The notes beneath the pieces are model-generated. The model saw only the letters and a program-made list of their open reading frames with translations. It had not been told where the DNA came from and searched no databases. Positions 17,724 to 24,477 of a DNA stretch of 38,990 bases are shown here, in pieces; within the stretch, counting starts at the first letter, position 1; every line of letters starts with the position of its first letter. The DNA comes from Thermoplasmatota archaeon (GTDB lineage Archaea; Thermoplasmatota; Thermoplasmata; Lutacidiplasmatales; JAMCUS01), in contig JAMCUS010000020.1 of NCBI GenBank assembly GCA_023379385.1, positions 1-38,990 of the forward strand. Direction: 5' to 3'. The position numbers and the translations under genes were made by a program.

Positions 17724-18581
17724 CTAATCCTTGAGCTCCGATGCAAATTTACCTATCTGATTGAACTCCTCTTTCAAGGACTGCAGAGAATATAAAAGTG
17801 CCTTTCTGGCGCTCATGGAGCCATCTGTTTCCAGCTGAAATATATATTTTTCTTTGTTGCCACGTACCTCTACTGCACCATCAGGGCATCTCTTTACACA
17901 CATATTGCATAGAATACATTTTGACTCATCCGTTACTGTAAGATTATTACCTTTTTTCACAAGAATTCTGGGGGGACATACATCTATACATTTTTCACAT
18001 GCATCCATACATTTTTTATTATCAATTCGTATCTCAGGGTATTCCGAATATCCAGCTACGTTAACTACCTGCCATTTTGCATGATTCTTTGCTCTTCCAA
18101 GTTCTGCTGTTGCATATAATAATATACCCTGTTTGTATGCTAACTTTACTAAAGGTATTTTTTTATCTGCAATCTGCATACTGGGATCTCCTACTGGTTT
18201 CAGATCACCAGAATATACAGTGACCATTTCGTCCTTTTTATTTGATTTCACGTTGAGTGTATATATAACTGTGCATGACGGACAACCGGCACCATTGCAT
18301 GTGCATTCCTTTCTAAAATTAAATTTTTCAGGGTCTGTAGGTATTGGAACAAGAGAGATACGATGAGCAAGAACTTCATCAAAAAGAGGCGTAATACTTT
18401 CATATTCCGTTCCATCTTCTTCGGATCTTATAGATCCCAGATGAAATTCAACGGTATCTATTGCCAATTTCGGTATCTCCCTTATAAGATACCTGCGCAG
18501 CGCATTTATTTCGTAATCCTTGATCCCGTCTATTACAAATTTGAGTGTAGTATCATCTTCATTAAGTATCTGAATCTTCAT
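17724..18581 (-). CDS. rpoD: DNA-directed RNA polymerase subunit D (Rpo3) with two [4Fe-4S] sites
   Basis: Rpo3 is the archaeal counterpart of the bacterial alpha subunit and seeds RNA polymerase assembly with Rpo11. From ATG 18581 the protein has 285 residues. The alpha-like dimerisation part includes INALRRYLIREIP. A Cys cluster (about C93, C95, C100, C103) is followed by two full ferredoxin sites, CxxxCxxCxxxCP (C191-C202) and CxxCxxCxxxCP (C222-C232). The frame is open up to 18650, but that part overlaps rpsK and reads as a Glu run mirroring the Arg/Gly tail of S11. ATG 18581 lies four bases after the rpsK stop, behind a purine-rich GGAGGAAGAGG, so it is the true start. Confidence 0.95.
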   Translation of the reverse strand: MKIQILNEDDTTLKFVIDGIKDYEINALRRYLIREIPKLAIDTVEFHLGSIRSEEDGTEYESITPLFDEVLAHRISLVPIPTDPEKFNFRKECTCNGAGCPSCTVIYTLNVKSNKKDEMVTVYSGDLKPVGDPSMQIADKKIPLVKLAYKQGILLYATAELGRAKNHAKWQVVNVAGYSEYPEIRIDNKKCMDACEKCIDVCPPRILVKKGNNLTVTDESKCILCNMCVKRCPDGAVEVRGNKEKYIFQLETDGSMSARKALLYSLQSLKEEFNQIGKFASELKD

Positions 18582-18585
18582 TGGT

Positions 18586-18969
18586 TCACACTCTTCTTCC
18601 TCTTCTTCCGCCTTTTCTTTTTGTTCCGTCATGAGGTATCGGCGTGACATCTTCTATCTGTGTAACCCTCATTCCTGCTCTCGCCAGTGCTCTTATAGTT
18701 GCCTGTGCACCAGGACCTGGTGTGGTTATCTTATTACCCCCAGGCGCTCTTATTTTAACTATAAGCGTATCATATCCCTTTTCCTTGGCAACTTCAGCAA
18801 CTCTCTCTGCAGCCTTCATAGCCGCATACGGTGACCCTTCGTCTCTGGCAGCTTTAACAACCATGCCACCACTGCATTTGGCAATCGTTTCCGCACCTGT
18901 AATATCTGTTATTGTTATTATTATATTATTGTACGACGCATATATATGTGCAATTCCTTTTTCACCCAT
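18586..18969 (-). CDS. rpsK: Small ribosomal subunit protein uS11
   Basis: The 127-residue protein is a complete S11, part of the 30S platform that contacts the 3' end of 16S rRNA. Characteristic strings are [35 protein letters not shown] and the C-terminal [21 protein letters not shown] 18969 has an AGGTG ribosome binding site. It lies between rpsD and rpoD in the conserved archaeal order S13-S4-S11-rpoD, 17 bases after rpsD. Confidence 0.97.
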   Translation of the reverse strand: MGEKGIAHIYASYNNIIITITDITGAETIAKCSGGMVVKAARDEGSPYAAMKAAERVAEVAKEKGYDTLIVKIRAPGGNKITTPGPGAQATIRALARAGMRVTQIEDVTPIPHDGTKRKGGRRGRRV

Positions 18970-18986
18970 TTAACAACACCTTTTTT

Positions 18987-19550
18987 TTAACTACTCACAC
19001 TGCTTTTACTCTTGCTCAACAGACCGCTTTTAATTCTAGCTGGATGCTCGTCATCCTTGATAGGAGATTTATCGGAGAAAGATATTGCAGATTCTTCGTC
19101 TCTCTTTACCCTGTAGCTCGGAATTGTAACTACTCTTCCGTTGATCATAACATGCCTGTGGGATATAAATTGTCTGGCCTGCCTGGGAGTATTGGCTAAA
19201 CCTGCTGTATATACAACCGTCTGCAGTCGTCTTTTAAGGATATCCTCAATGGATAACGCCAGAACATCATCCATAGTAGCGGATTTATTGGCTAAAACAC
19301 CCATAACGTAAAGCTTATTGATAAGCCATCTAGCCTCCTTCTCCGCCTGCAGATTCTTTGTTCTCAATCTGGAGTTAAGATCTCTGGCCTGTCTTCTTAT
19401 ACTTCTCATTTTTGATTGCTCTTTCCACAGCTCTTTTTTGTTCTTTAAGCCGTATTTAGCCAGCAACTCATTCTCTCTCTTTATTCTTTCTCCTTCCCAT
19501 GGATTAGCTGGTCTTTCGTATTTTTTTCTTAAAAACTTAGGATCACCCAT
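18987..19550 (-). CDS. rpsD: Small ribosomal subunit protein uS4
   Basis: S4 starts 30S assembly by binding the 5' domain of 16S rRNA. The 187-residue protein begins [18 protein letters not shown] as archaeal/eukaryal S4 proteins do. The S4 RNA-binding domain lies at about 110-155 ([20 protein letters not shown], then [12 protein letters not shown]). The C-terminus is a Ser/Lys-rich tail. ATG 19550 follows an AGGTGATG ribosome binding site. It is the second ribosomal gene of the operon. Confidence 0.97.
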   Translation of the reverse strand: MGDPKFLRKKYERPANPWEGERIKRENELLAKYGLKNKKELWKEQSKMRSIRRQARDLNSRLRTKNLQAEKEARWLINKLYVMGVLANKSATMDDVLALSIEDILKRRLQTVVYTAGLANTPRQARQFISHRHVMINGRVVTIPSYRVKRDEESAISFSDKSPIKDDEHPARIKSGLLSKSKSSVSS

Positions 19551-19564
19551 TAAACATCACCTAT

Positions 19565-20299
19565 CTATTTTTTTGCAGCCTTGTTTTCTGCCTTGTTATC
19601 GGAGGCGCCTTTAGATTCTGCGGCAGCCTTGCTCTCGGCAGCCTGCACCGTTTTTTTAGAAACGCCTGCAGCCATTCCTGTTCTACCATTGGATTTCGTT
19701 CTCTGACCTCTTACCTTATATCCCTTTTCATGTCTTATACCGCGATAACATTTAATCATTCTCATCATGTTGATATCGTTCATTCTTTTGATCCGTATAT
19801 CCTGTCCTACAATTTGATATGATTCACCGGTTTCCGGGTCGTATTGCCTGTTAAGTAGCCATGGTGGCAAGTATGTGGATATATTATCAACTGCATAAAT
19901 GATATCCTCAATTTCCTTATCAGACATAAGCCCTATTTTGATGTTTGGCTGTAATTTAAGATGTTTTACAACAGCATTTGCTACCCTGAGTCCTATACCG
20001 GGGATATCGTGTATTGCGTATAGCAACGGCCTTTCCCCGTTTATATCTTTTTCATGTATACGGATAATATATTTAAAGTTCTCACCTTCTGTTTTACCCT
20101 TGCTTTTGGGTATCTCTTTTTTTTCTGCATGTTTCTTTTCTGCATGCTTTTTGGAAGGCTTCTTTTCTTTGACTTCTTCCGTAGTCTTCACTGCTTTATT
20201 ATCCTTATCCTTTACCTCTTTGATCTCTTTCTCTTTCTTAGGAACATCCTCTTTTGGATGTTTTGACTCCACCTTTTCTTTCTTTTTATCTTCTGCCAC
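19565..20299 (-). CDS. rpsM: Small ribosomal subunit protein uS13 with Lys/Glu-rich N-terminal extension
   Basis: The S13 core covers about residues 75-220, with the helix-two-turn-helix region IPGIGLRVANAVV and the C-terminal CYRGIRHEKGYKVRGQRTKSNGRTG split over 16S rRNA contacts. S13 lies at the head of the small subunit and contacts tRNA. The protein is 244 residues because of a ~70-residue N-terminal Lys/Glu/Asp extension and an Ala/Lys/Ser-rich tail, both beyond the usual ~150-residue archaeal size. The start is GTG 20299, strongly supported by AGGAGGAG five bases upstream. The gene lies 38 bases after the wHTH regulator, so it may share its transcript. Confidence 0.95.
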   Translation of the reverse strand: MAEDKKKEKVESKHPKEDVPKKEKEIKEVKDKDNKAVKTTEEVKEKKPSKKHAEKKHAEKKEIPKSKGKTEGENFKYIIRIHEKDINGERPLLYAIHDIPGIGLRVANAVVKHLKLQPNIKIGLMSDKEIEDIIYAVDNISTYLPPWLLNRQYDPETGESYQIVGQDIRIKRMNDINMMRMIKCYRGIRHEKGYKVRGQRTKSNGRTGMAAGVSKKTVQAAESKAAAESKGASDNKAENKAAKK

Positions 20300-20337
20300 G
20301 GTTACTCCTCCTGATATATTTTAAATGATTACCAAAG

Positions 20338-20817
20338 TTATAGATGTCTTTTACTATTAATATCTTTATCCACTATTGATTGGATGTATTTAGCACTTTC
20401 TTCGTAGTTTCTTATTATGATCTTGATGTGTGCGTCAACTATACCCCATGCCTTCTCTATATTTCCAAATCTTATCCTGTATCCTTTTTTTACAGCACCT
20501 TTATGAGATGTATCTAAATCATCTATATTCTCTACCTCTATAAAATCCATGTTCATAAGCTTATTGATATATCTATAAACAGTAGGTCTGGAGGTCCCAA
20601 GTGTTGTTGCTAAATCAGATACCTGCCATGGTTTCCCAGGATATTTTAAAAAAAAGTCCATAAATAATCTGTATGGAATACTTTTTTTAATCTTTTCTCT
20701 GTTATATCTTTGACTTTTGGATATCAGTCCAATCATATATATAAAATCGATGACTGCATCTTCAATATTGCTGGAGGTTATCGAAGAAACATCCTTTATA
20801 ACAATTTCAAATTTCAT
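20338..20817 (-). CDS. Winged-helix transcription regulator
   Basis: The 159-residue protein has a helix-turn-helix around residues 70-95 (WQVSDLATTLGTSRPTVYRYINKL), followed by a wing-like region (FIEVENIDD). The flanking helices could dimerise. It resembles MarR/TrmB-like archaeal regulators, but the subfamily is not clear. ATG 20817 is chosen because an AGGTG motif sits seven bases upstream; the GTG four codons earlier would lie on top of that signal. It lies directly upstream of the ribosomal protein operon on the same strand, so it might act on translation genes (inference). Confidence 0.75.
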   Translation of the reverse strand: MKFEIVIKDVSSITSSNIEDAVIDFIYMIGLISKSQRYNREKIKKSIPYRLFMDFFLKYPGKPWQVSDLATTLGTSRPTVYRYINKLMNMDFIEVENIDDLDTSHKGAVKKGYRIRFGNIEKAWGIVDAHIKIIIRNYEESAKYIQSIVDKDINSKRHL

Positions 20818-20905
20818 ATATATACACACCTGCTATGTACTGACATATTCTCCGTGCTAAAGCATCTAAGGTTCTAAGGTCACTATCGCTCATAACATTG
20901 CCTCT

Positions 20906-20942
20906 TCAGGGATATCAGTGTTCCCCTTGCATACATCCCTGA
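20906..20942. terminator. 8-bp inverted repeat, possible terminator
   Basis: TCAGGGAT and ATCCCTGA are exact inverted repeats separated by 21 bases, in the 270-base gap between the wHTH gene and the 45-aa ORF. It could end the UspA/MBL transcript on the minus strand. No long T-run follows, so the call is tentative. The rest of the gap shows no gene. Confidence 0.3.
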
Positions 20943-21090
20943 TCTGCCTCATCTATTATCATTAACATATATATCATTCATTAATTATTTATATAGTTAC
21001 CAGTTTTACTTGATGTATACCATATAGATTCTCTATGATATTCTTTTTCTTTTTTCTTTATTTCCATATACTAATATGGATACACCGATA

Positions 21091-21228
21091 TTATATGTAT
21101 AGCTTTCGCAATTCATCTTCTCCAAAAGGCTGGAGCTTTCTTGCGAATCTGCTGTAATGGTGATAATCTATTTTATCATTATTCATGTATGATACAACAT
21201 AAATCTCCGTGGTTGAAAGATTACTCAT
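21091..21228 (-). CDS. 45-aa protein translationally coupled to the MBL hydrolase
   Basis: ATG 21228 overlaps the TGA of the upstream hydrolase gene as ATGA, and the frame runs 45 codons to TAA 21091-21093. The product starts MSNLSTTEIYVVSYMNN and ends ELRKLYI. It is mixed charged, aromatic-rich and has no membrane helix. The coupling exactly repeats that between the two genes upstream, which strongly suggests it is translated. No family is recognised. Confidence 0.5.
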   Translation of the reverse strand: MSNLSTTEIYVVSYMNNDKIDYHHYSRFARKLQPFGEDELRKLYI

Positions 21229-21830
21229 TCAGATATTTTTTTTATGAATTCCTGTTCGGAATTGCATGATAACCACGGATTCTTTTTCTTTTCTCTACCC
21301 AGTGTGGAAGTAGGGGTAGGACCATAGTTATGTCCTGGATATATTACGGTTTCGTCAGGCATAACCATTATTTTTTTATATAATGATCTATACATCTCTT
21401 CTGGAGATGATTCGGGCAGATCAACTCTGCCAATTTCTTCTACAAAAAGCGTATCCCCTGTAAAAAGATTATTGTTCATAAGAATCACCATTGAATCGTT
21501 ACTGTGCCCTGGCGTTAGTATAAATTTCACTTCTATGCCTATAAGTTTTATCGTGGAATCCATATTTATGGATATATCCTTTCTTATATCTGATAATCCA
21601 TTTGCAATAACCATGCATCCTGACTTTTCTATAAATGGGTTATTAACAATATGATCAAAATGCGAATGGGTATTTATTATATATTTTATTCTTTTAACCC
21701 TTTCATTTCCCAGGATATTCATAATTTTGTCGGTACCCAGAGATGGGTCTATTAAAATAGCGCCTTCAACAGTTTCTACAGCGTATGTATAATTGTTGAG
21801 AGAGCCATTTTCTACGGCATCTATTTTCAT
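21225..21830 (-). CDS. Metallo-beta-lactamase-fold hydrolase, glyoxalase II-like
   Basis: The 201-residue protein has the full metal-binding set: HSHFDH (H55, H57, D59, H60), H109 in TPGHS, D126 in GDTLF and H167 in YPGHNYG. The C-terminal REKKKNPWL matches the glyoxalase II/persulfide dioxygenase-like group, which hydrolyse thioesters or oxidise persulfides. The substrate cannot be told from sequence. Its ATG (21830) overlaps the UspA stop as ATGA, and its own stop overlaps the 45-aa ORF in the same way, so the three genes form one coupled operon. Confidence 0.85.
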   Translation of the reverse strand: MKIDAVENGSLNNYTYAVETVEGAILIDPSLGTDKIMNILGNERVKRIKYIINTHSHFDHIVNNPFIEKSGCMVIANGLSDIRKDISINMDSTIKLIGIEVKFILTPGHSNDSMVILMNNNLFTGDTLFVEEIGRVDLPESSPEEMYRSLYKKIMVMPDETVIYPGHNYGPTPTSTLGREKKKNPWLSCNSEQEFIKKISE

Positions 21831-22264
21831 TTTTTTACTATCAAAACATCAATTTTGGAATGATGAACAACCCCGTCAGAGATAGATCCCAGAAAGAGCC
21901 TTTCTATGCCAGATAATCCTCTGGAACCAATTATTATAAGGTCTGCTTTTATCTGTTCTGAATATTCAACTATTTTATCCACTGGATGCCCTTCTACAAT
22001 ATAACTGTTCAACATAATATTTTGATTGCCTGCTTCCTCTTTCAATTTCTGAATACTTTTTTTATACTCATTTTCAAGTCCGTTTGTAAATGATTCAAGT
22101 CCGGCTATCGGTATGTCTGGAGTATATGCAGTGTATATAATCGAGGGCACAACTGCAATTACAAACAGTTCTGTTTTTAGGGATGCAGCCATGTTCAATG
22201 CTACTTTGAAAGCTTTTAGGGCACACTCAGAACCGTCAAATCCAATCAATATTTTTTTATACAT
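21827..22264 (-). CDS. Universal stress protein (UspA family, ATP-binding type)
   Basis: The 145-residue protein starts MYKKILIGFDGSECALKAF and ends with the nucleotide-binding motif GSRGLSGIERLFLGS near 112-126, then DVLIVKK. This GxxGx9GS pattern marks the ATP-binding subgroup of UspA proteins, which respond to stress or energy state. ATG 22264 is chosen because it gives the family start and follows a GGTGAT motif; the frame is open 12 codons further up. The gene lies 15 bases downstream of tRNA-Asp on the same strand and may be read from the same promoter. Confidence 0.9.
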   Translation of the reverse strand: MYKKILIGFDGSECALKAFKVALNMAASLKTELFVIAVVPSIIYTAYTPDIPIAGLESFTNGLENEYKKSIQKLKEEAGNQNIMLNSYIVEGHPVDKIVEYSEQIKADLIIIGSRGLSGIERLFLGSISDGVVHHSKIDVLIVKK

Positions 22265-22279
22265 CACATCACCAGAGAA

Positions 22280-22380
22280 CGCCCTGGTCGGGATTTTCAA
22301 ATATCTTTTTGAACCCGAGTCCCAGGCTTTCTACGTTAAACTCGACAGGCCTAGATGATAGACCGCTACACTACCAGGGC
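22280..22380 (-). tRNA. tRNA-Asp (GTC) with two introns
   Basis: The acceptor stem GCCCTGG/CCAGGGC is perfect, with discriminator G and no encoded CCA. The anticodon stem TAGGC/GCCTG encloses the loop start CTGTCG, so the anticodon is GTC. A 14-base insert (22329-22342) lies between positions 37 and 38, the canonical archaeal intron site. The T-stem TCGGG/CCCGA encloses 21 bases instead of 7. Removing 14 of them (about 22295-22308) restores the T-loop TTCAAAT. TTCAAA pairs with TTTGAA inside the insert. The intron edges are inferred from mature tRNA structure. Confidence 0.85.
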
Positions 22381-22396
22381 ATTCATATACCTGATA

Positions 22397-22412
22397 GAGG
22401 ATTATATATAAT
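22397..22412 (-). promoter_or_regulatory. TATA box of tRNA-Asp
   Basis: TTATATATAATATT lies about 17-32 bases before the tRNA 5' end on the minus strand, the normal distance for an archaeal TATA element. Confidence 0.5.
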
Positions 22413-22520
22413 ATTTTTTCTATAAGTAATCTCTTTGATAAAGGCATTATGAGATGTTGCCTATAACTATAACAAAAAAGAGATACATCGTTATTAAGTG
22501 TTAAGTTGTGTATGGGAAGC

Positions 22521-22556
22521 TGTAAAACCTCTGGCTTTAGCTGAGGAGAGGATGTC
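22521..22556 (+). ncRNA. Solo IS200/IS605 right-end (omega-RNA-like) hairpin relic, copy 2
   Basis: CCTC (22528-22531) pairs with GAGG (22543-22546) around TGGCTTTAGCT, the typical IS605-group right-end hairpin. It is similar to the segment at 4547-4590. No tnpB remains beside it. It lies between two divergent tRNA genes. The remaining bases from 22381 to 22651 hold only tRNA promoters. Confidence 0.35.
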
Positions 22557-22611
22557 TCTAATCAATAATAAATGTGCAACACAAAATGCATCAATATTGT
22601 TATCCAATTCA

Positions 22612-22626
22612 AAAATTTATTTATAG
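22612..22626 (+). promoter_or_regulatory. TATA box of tRNA-Asn
   Basis: AATTTATTTATAG lies about 26-40 bases before the tRNA 5' end at 22652, as expected for an archaeal TATA element. Confidence 0.4.
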
Positions 22627-22651
22627 ATGTTATACTTATTCCTCTAATGGT

Positions 22652-22767
22652 GCCGTCGTAGCTCAGTTGGTAGAGCGCTCGGCTGTTATTGTATATAAAT
22701 GCTTATATACCCCAGACACCGAATGGTCAGCGGTTCAAGAGTATTTCTGAAAATCCGCTCGACGGCG
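22652..22767 (+). tRNA. tRNA-Asn (GTT) with two introns
   Basis: The acceptor stem GCCGTCG/CGACGGC is perfect, with discriminator G and no encoded CCA. The D-arm is GCTC...GAGC. The anticodon loop is CTGTTA plus A38, giving GTT. A 29-base intron (22689-22717) at 37/38 contains its own perfect stem GTATATAA/TTATATAC. The T-stem AGCGG/CCGCT encloses 21 bases. Removing 14 (about 22739-22752) restores TTCAAAT. This T-loop insert has the same length and position as in tRNA-Asp. Pair 27-43 (C-A) is mismatched, which is the only flaw. Confidence 0.85.
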
Positions 22768-22774
22768 CATGAAA

Positions 22775-22849
22775 GGGCCCGTAGCTTAGTCCGGTTGGAG
22801 CGATTGGCTCATAACCAATTGGTCGTCGGTTCAAATCCGACTGGGCCCA
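22775..22849 (+). tRNA. tRNA with CAT anticodon (elongator Met or Ile2)
   Basis: Standard intronless tRNA: acceptor GGGCCCG/TGGGCCC (one G-T pair), anticodon arm ATTGG-CTCATAA-CCAAT, T-arm GTCGG-TTCAAAT-CCGAC, discriminator A, no CCA. The anticodon stem lacks the G-C pairs of an initiator tRNA. The sequence alone does not decide between elongator Met and Ile2, whose C34 is modified in archaea. It lies seven bases after tRNA-Asn and marks the left edge of the accessory island. Confidence 0.9.
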
Positions 22850-22922
22850 TTATAAATAAGGGGATATAGATAAGACCGAAAAAAGTTGTGATTTTCAATA
22901 ATACTATATTTATCAAAGAATA

Positions 22923-23150
22923 TTAATTACCTGAATCGGTCTTCAAATCTCCATACAACTTTAACAGAATTTTAACAACCTTAACCTTTAGATTTAGATG
23001 CTTTCCACTCTTTATCCTTGTTTTGATTTTGTAAAGGGATTGTTGTGATATTCCCATATCCCTGACATCCTTAGGCTTCAACGTTAAAATCCAGTCATAG
23101 AATTCCCTAACGTTATCATATTCAAGGTATGAATTGTTATCAATTCCCAA
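22923..23150 (-). CDS. Cas1-tail-like helix-turn-helix protein, third and diverged copy
   Basis: The frame gives 75 residues from a TTG (read as Met): GIDNNSYLEYDNVREF, then an HTH-like DVRDMGISQQSLYKIKTRIK and a basic end. Its first 16 residues match the two 94-aa copies further upstream, but the rest is a different sequence with the same layout. No ATG exists. The same frame stays open upstream to about 23265 without a normal start, so it may be a fragment rather than a gene. It is the last member of the Cas1/HEAT polycistron. Confidence 0.45.
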   Translation of the reverse strand: MGIDNNSYLEYDNVREFYDWILTLKPKDVRDMGISQQSLYKIKTRIKSGKHLNLKVKVVKILLKLYGDLKTDSGN

Positions 23151-23253
23151 TACTGATACTTCGTCAAGGTTGTTTGATTCCTTTCCTATGTATCTTATCC
23201 TATCTACGATAATATGTTTCCTCTGGGCTATGCTATCTATGTAGTCAAACTTG

Positions 23254-24105
23254 TTATCGTTGTGCTTTATGTAGTCTTGCTACATCATCTTTTGTTATTA
23301 TCCCTTTATCTATAAGCATTTCAACTGTATCCCATGCATACCTACGGATATCCTCATTATCAGAATTTAGAAGTTCTATAAATTTATTTTTTAAATCCTT
23401 TACATCATCTTTTGTTATTATCCCTTTATCTATAAGCGTATCAACTCTATACCATGCATACCTACGGATATCCTCATTATCAGAATTTAGAAGTTCTATA
23501 AATTTATTTTTTAAATCCTTTACATCATCTTTTGTTATTATCCCTTTATCTATAAGCTTTTCAACTGTATCCCATGCATGACTACGAACATATTCTTCAT
23601 TAGAATGTAGAAGGCCTATTAATTTATCTTTTACATCCTTTACATCATCTTTTGTTATTATTCCTTTATCTATAAGCTTTTCAACTGTATCCCATGCATG
23701 ACTACGAACATATTCTTCATTAGAATGTAGAAGGCCTATTAATTTATCTTTTAAATCCTTTACATCATCTTTTGTTATTATTCCTTTATCTATAAGCGTA
23801 TCAACTCTATCCCATGCATCACTACGGATATCCTCATTATCAGAACTTATACCAGAACTTATACCAGAACGCATACCAGAAGAACGCATACCATAAGAAC
23901 GCATACCAGAACGCCAAGATCTAACTGCAAGCTCACGTATACCATAATTATCGGAACTTAGAAGTTTTATGAACTTAGTAGAATCCTCTTTTGTTATTAT
24001 TCCTTTATCTATAAGCATTACAACCATATTCCATGTATCACTACGAACACTGTCATCATCAGAACTTAGCTTTTTTATTAATTCATCCTTATTCATTCTA
24101 TCCAT
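23254..24105 (-). CDS. HEAT-repeat solenoid protein C (about 6 repeats)
   Basis: The 283-residue protein consists of about six HEAT-like repeats with consensus FIELLxSDNExIRxxAW and LIDKGIITKDD, 40 residues per full unit. Repeat 2 holds a Ser/Gly/Met/Arg micro-repeat insert (SGMRS/SGIS units) nine residues longer than in solenoid B. The first ~95 residues are nearly identical to solenoid B. HEAT solenoids bind proteins or nucleic acids; the ligand is unknown. ATG 24105 follows GGGGAGG. The second Met (24096) would overlap the upstream stop as ATGA. The gene ends VARLHKAQR. Confidence 0.8.
   Translation of the reverse strand: MDRMNKDELIKKLSSDDDSVRSDTWNMVVMLIDKGIITKEDSTKFIKLLSSDNYGIRELAVRSWRSGMRSYGMRSSGMRSGISSGISSDNEDIRSDAWDRVDTLIDKGIITKDDVKDLKDKLIGLLHSNEEYVRSHAWDTVEKLIDKGIITKDDVKDVKDKLIGLLHSNEEYVRSHAWDTVEKLIDKGIITKDDVKDLKNKFIELLNSDNEDIRRYAWYRVDTLIDKGIITKDDVKDLKNKFIELLNSDNEDIRRYAWDTVEMLIDKGIITKDDVARLHKAQR
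23281..23820. repeat. Tandem 120-bp repeat array (solenoid gene C)
   Basis: About four and a half copies of the 120-base unit that encodes the 40-residue HEAT repeat are seen. Adjacent copies such as 23521-23640 and 23641-23760 differ at only two or three positions. Confidence 0.85.
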
Positions 24106-24477
24106 TCAATCCTCCCCTTTGTTTTATTATACATCTTTATTGTCTTACCCTCTTTAATCTTTTTCTTTTGATACCACAATGTAGACTTGTTTATCTTCAA
24201 GGCTTTCCTTTTTTCAGCATCAATGGACATAATCTTGTTCTTGATATCAATTGTATCATTCCTTGATATTTCTATATCAGGTATTTTGAATTCTAATGTT
24301 TTTACCTTACCTGAGATGTATCTGTTCAATTCCCTGATATTCTCATATTCAAGGTATGAATTGTTATCAATTCCCAATACGGATACTTCGTCAAGGTTGT
24401 TTGATTCCTTTCCTATATATCTTATCCTATCTACGATAATATGTTTCCTCTGGGCTATGCTATCTATGTAGTCAAAT
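23761..24477. repeat. Segmental duplication, copy 1 (partner 27124-27813)
   Basis: This block holds the 5' part of a solenoid gene, the whole 94-aa HTH ORF and its upstream region. It is almost base-identical to 27124-27813 at a constant offset of 3336 bases, apart from a 27-base length difference in the micro-repeat near 23850-23905. The identity ends abruptly at 24477/27813. Confidence 0.85.
24093..24377 (-). CDS. Cas1 C-terminal helix-turn-helix copy 2 (94 aa)
   Basis: The 94 residues match the last ~80 residues of the Cas1 protein at 30126-31136, including RYISGKxKTLEFKIPDIE and the HTH-like KINKSTLWYQKKKIKEGK. The frame starts with TTG and lacks an ATG. It is open about 40 codons further upstream without a usual start codon. 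It may be a stand-alone DNA-binding protein translated by coupling, or a duplicated gene fragment. Its end overlaps the start of solenoid C. It is virtually identical to copy 1 at 27429-27713. Confidence 0.5.
   Translation of the reverse strand: MGIDNNSYLEYENIRELNRYISGKVKTLEFKIPDIEISRNDTIDIKNKIMSIDAEKRKALKINKSTLWYQKKKIKEGKTIKMYNKTKGRIEWIE

Noticed and set aside
18582-18650. Upstream start for rpoD
   Set aside because: The extra residues are a Glu run created by reading the S11 Arg/Gly tail in another frame; ATG 18581 has good spacing after the rpsK stop.
22775-22849. Integration site with a duplicated tRNA 3' end
   Set aside because: The island begins after the CAT tRNA, but no second copy of the tRNA 3' end was found in the window.
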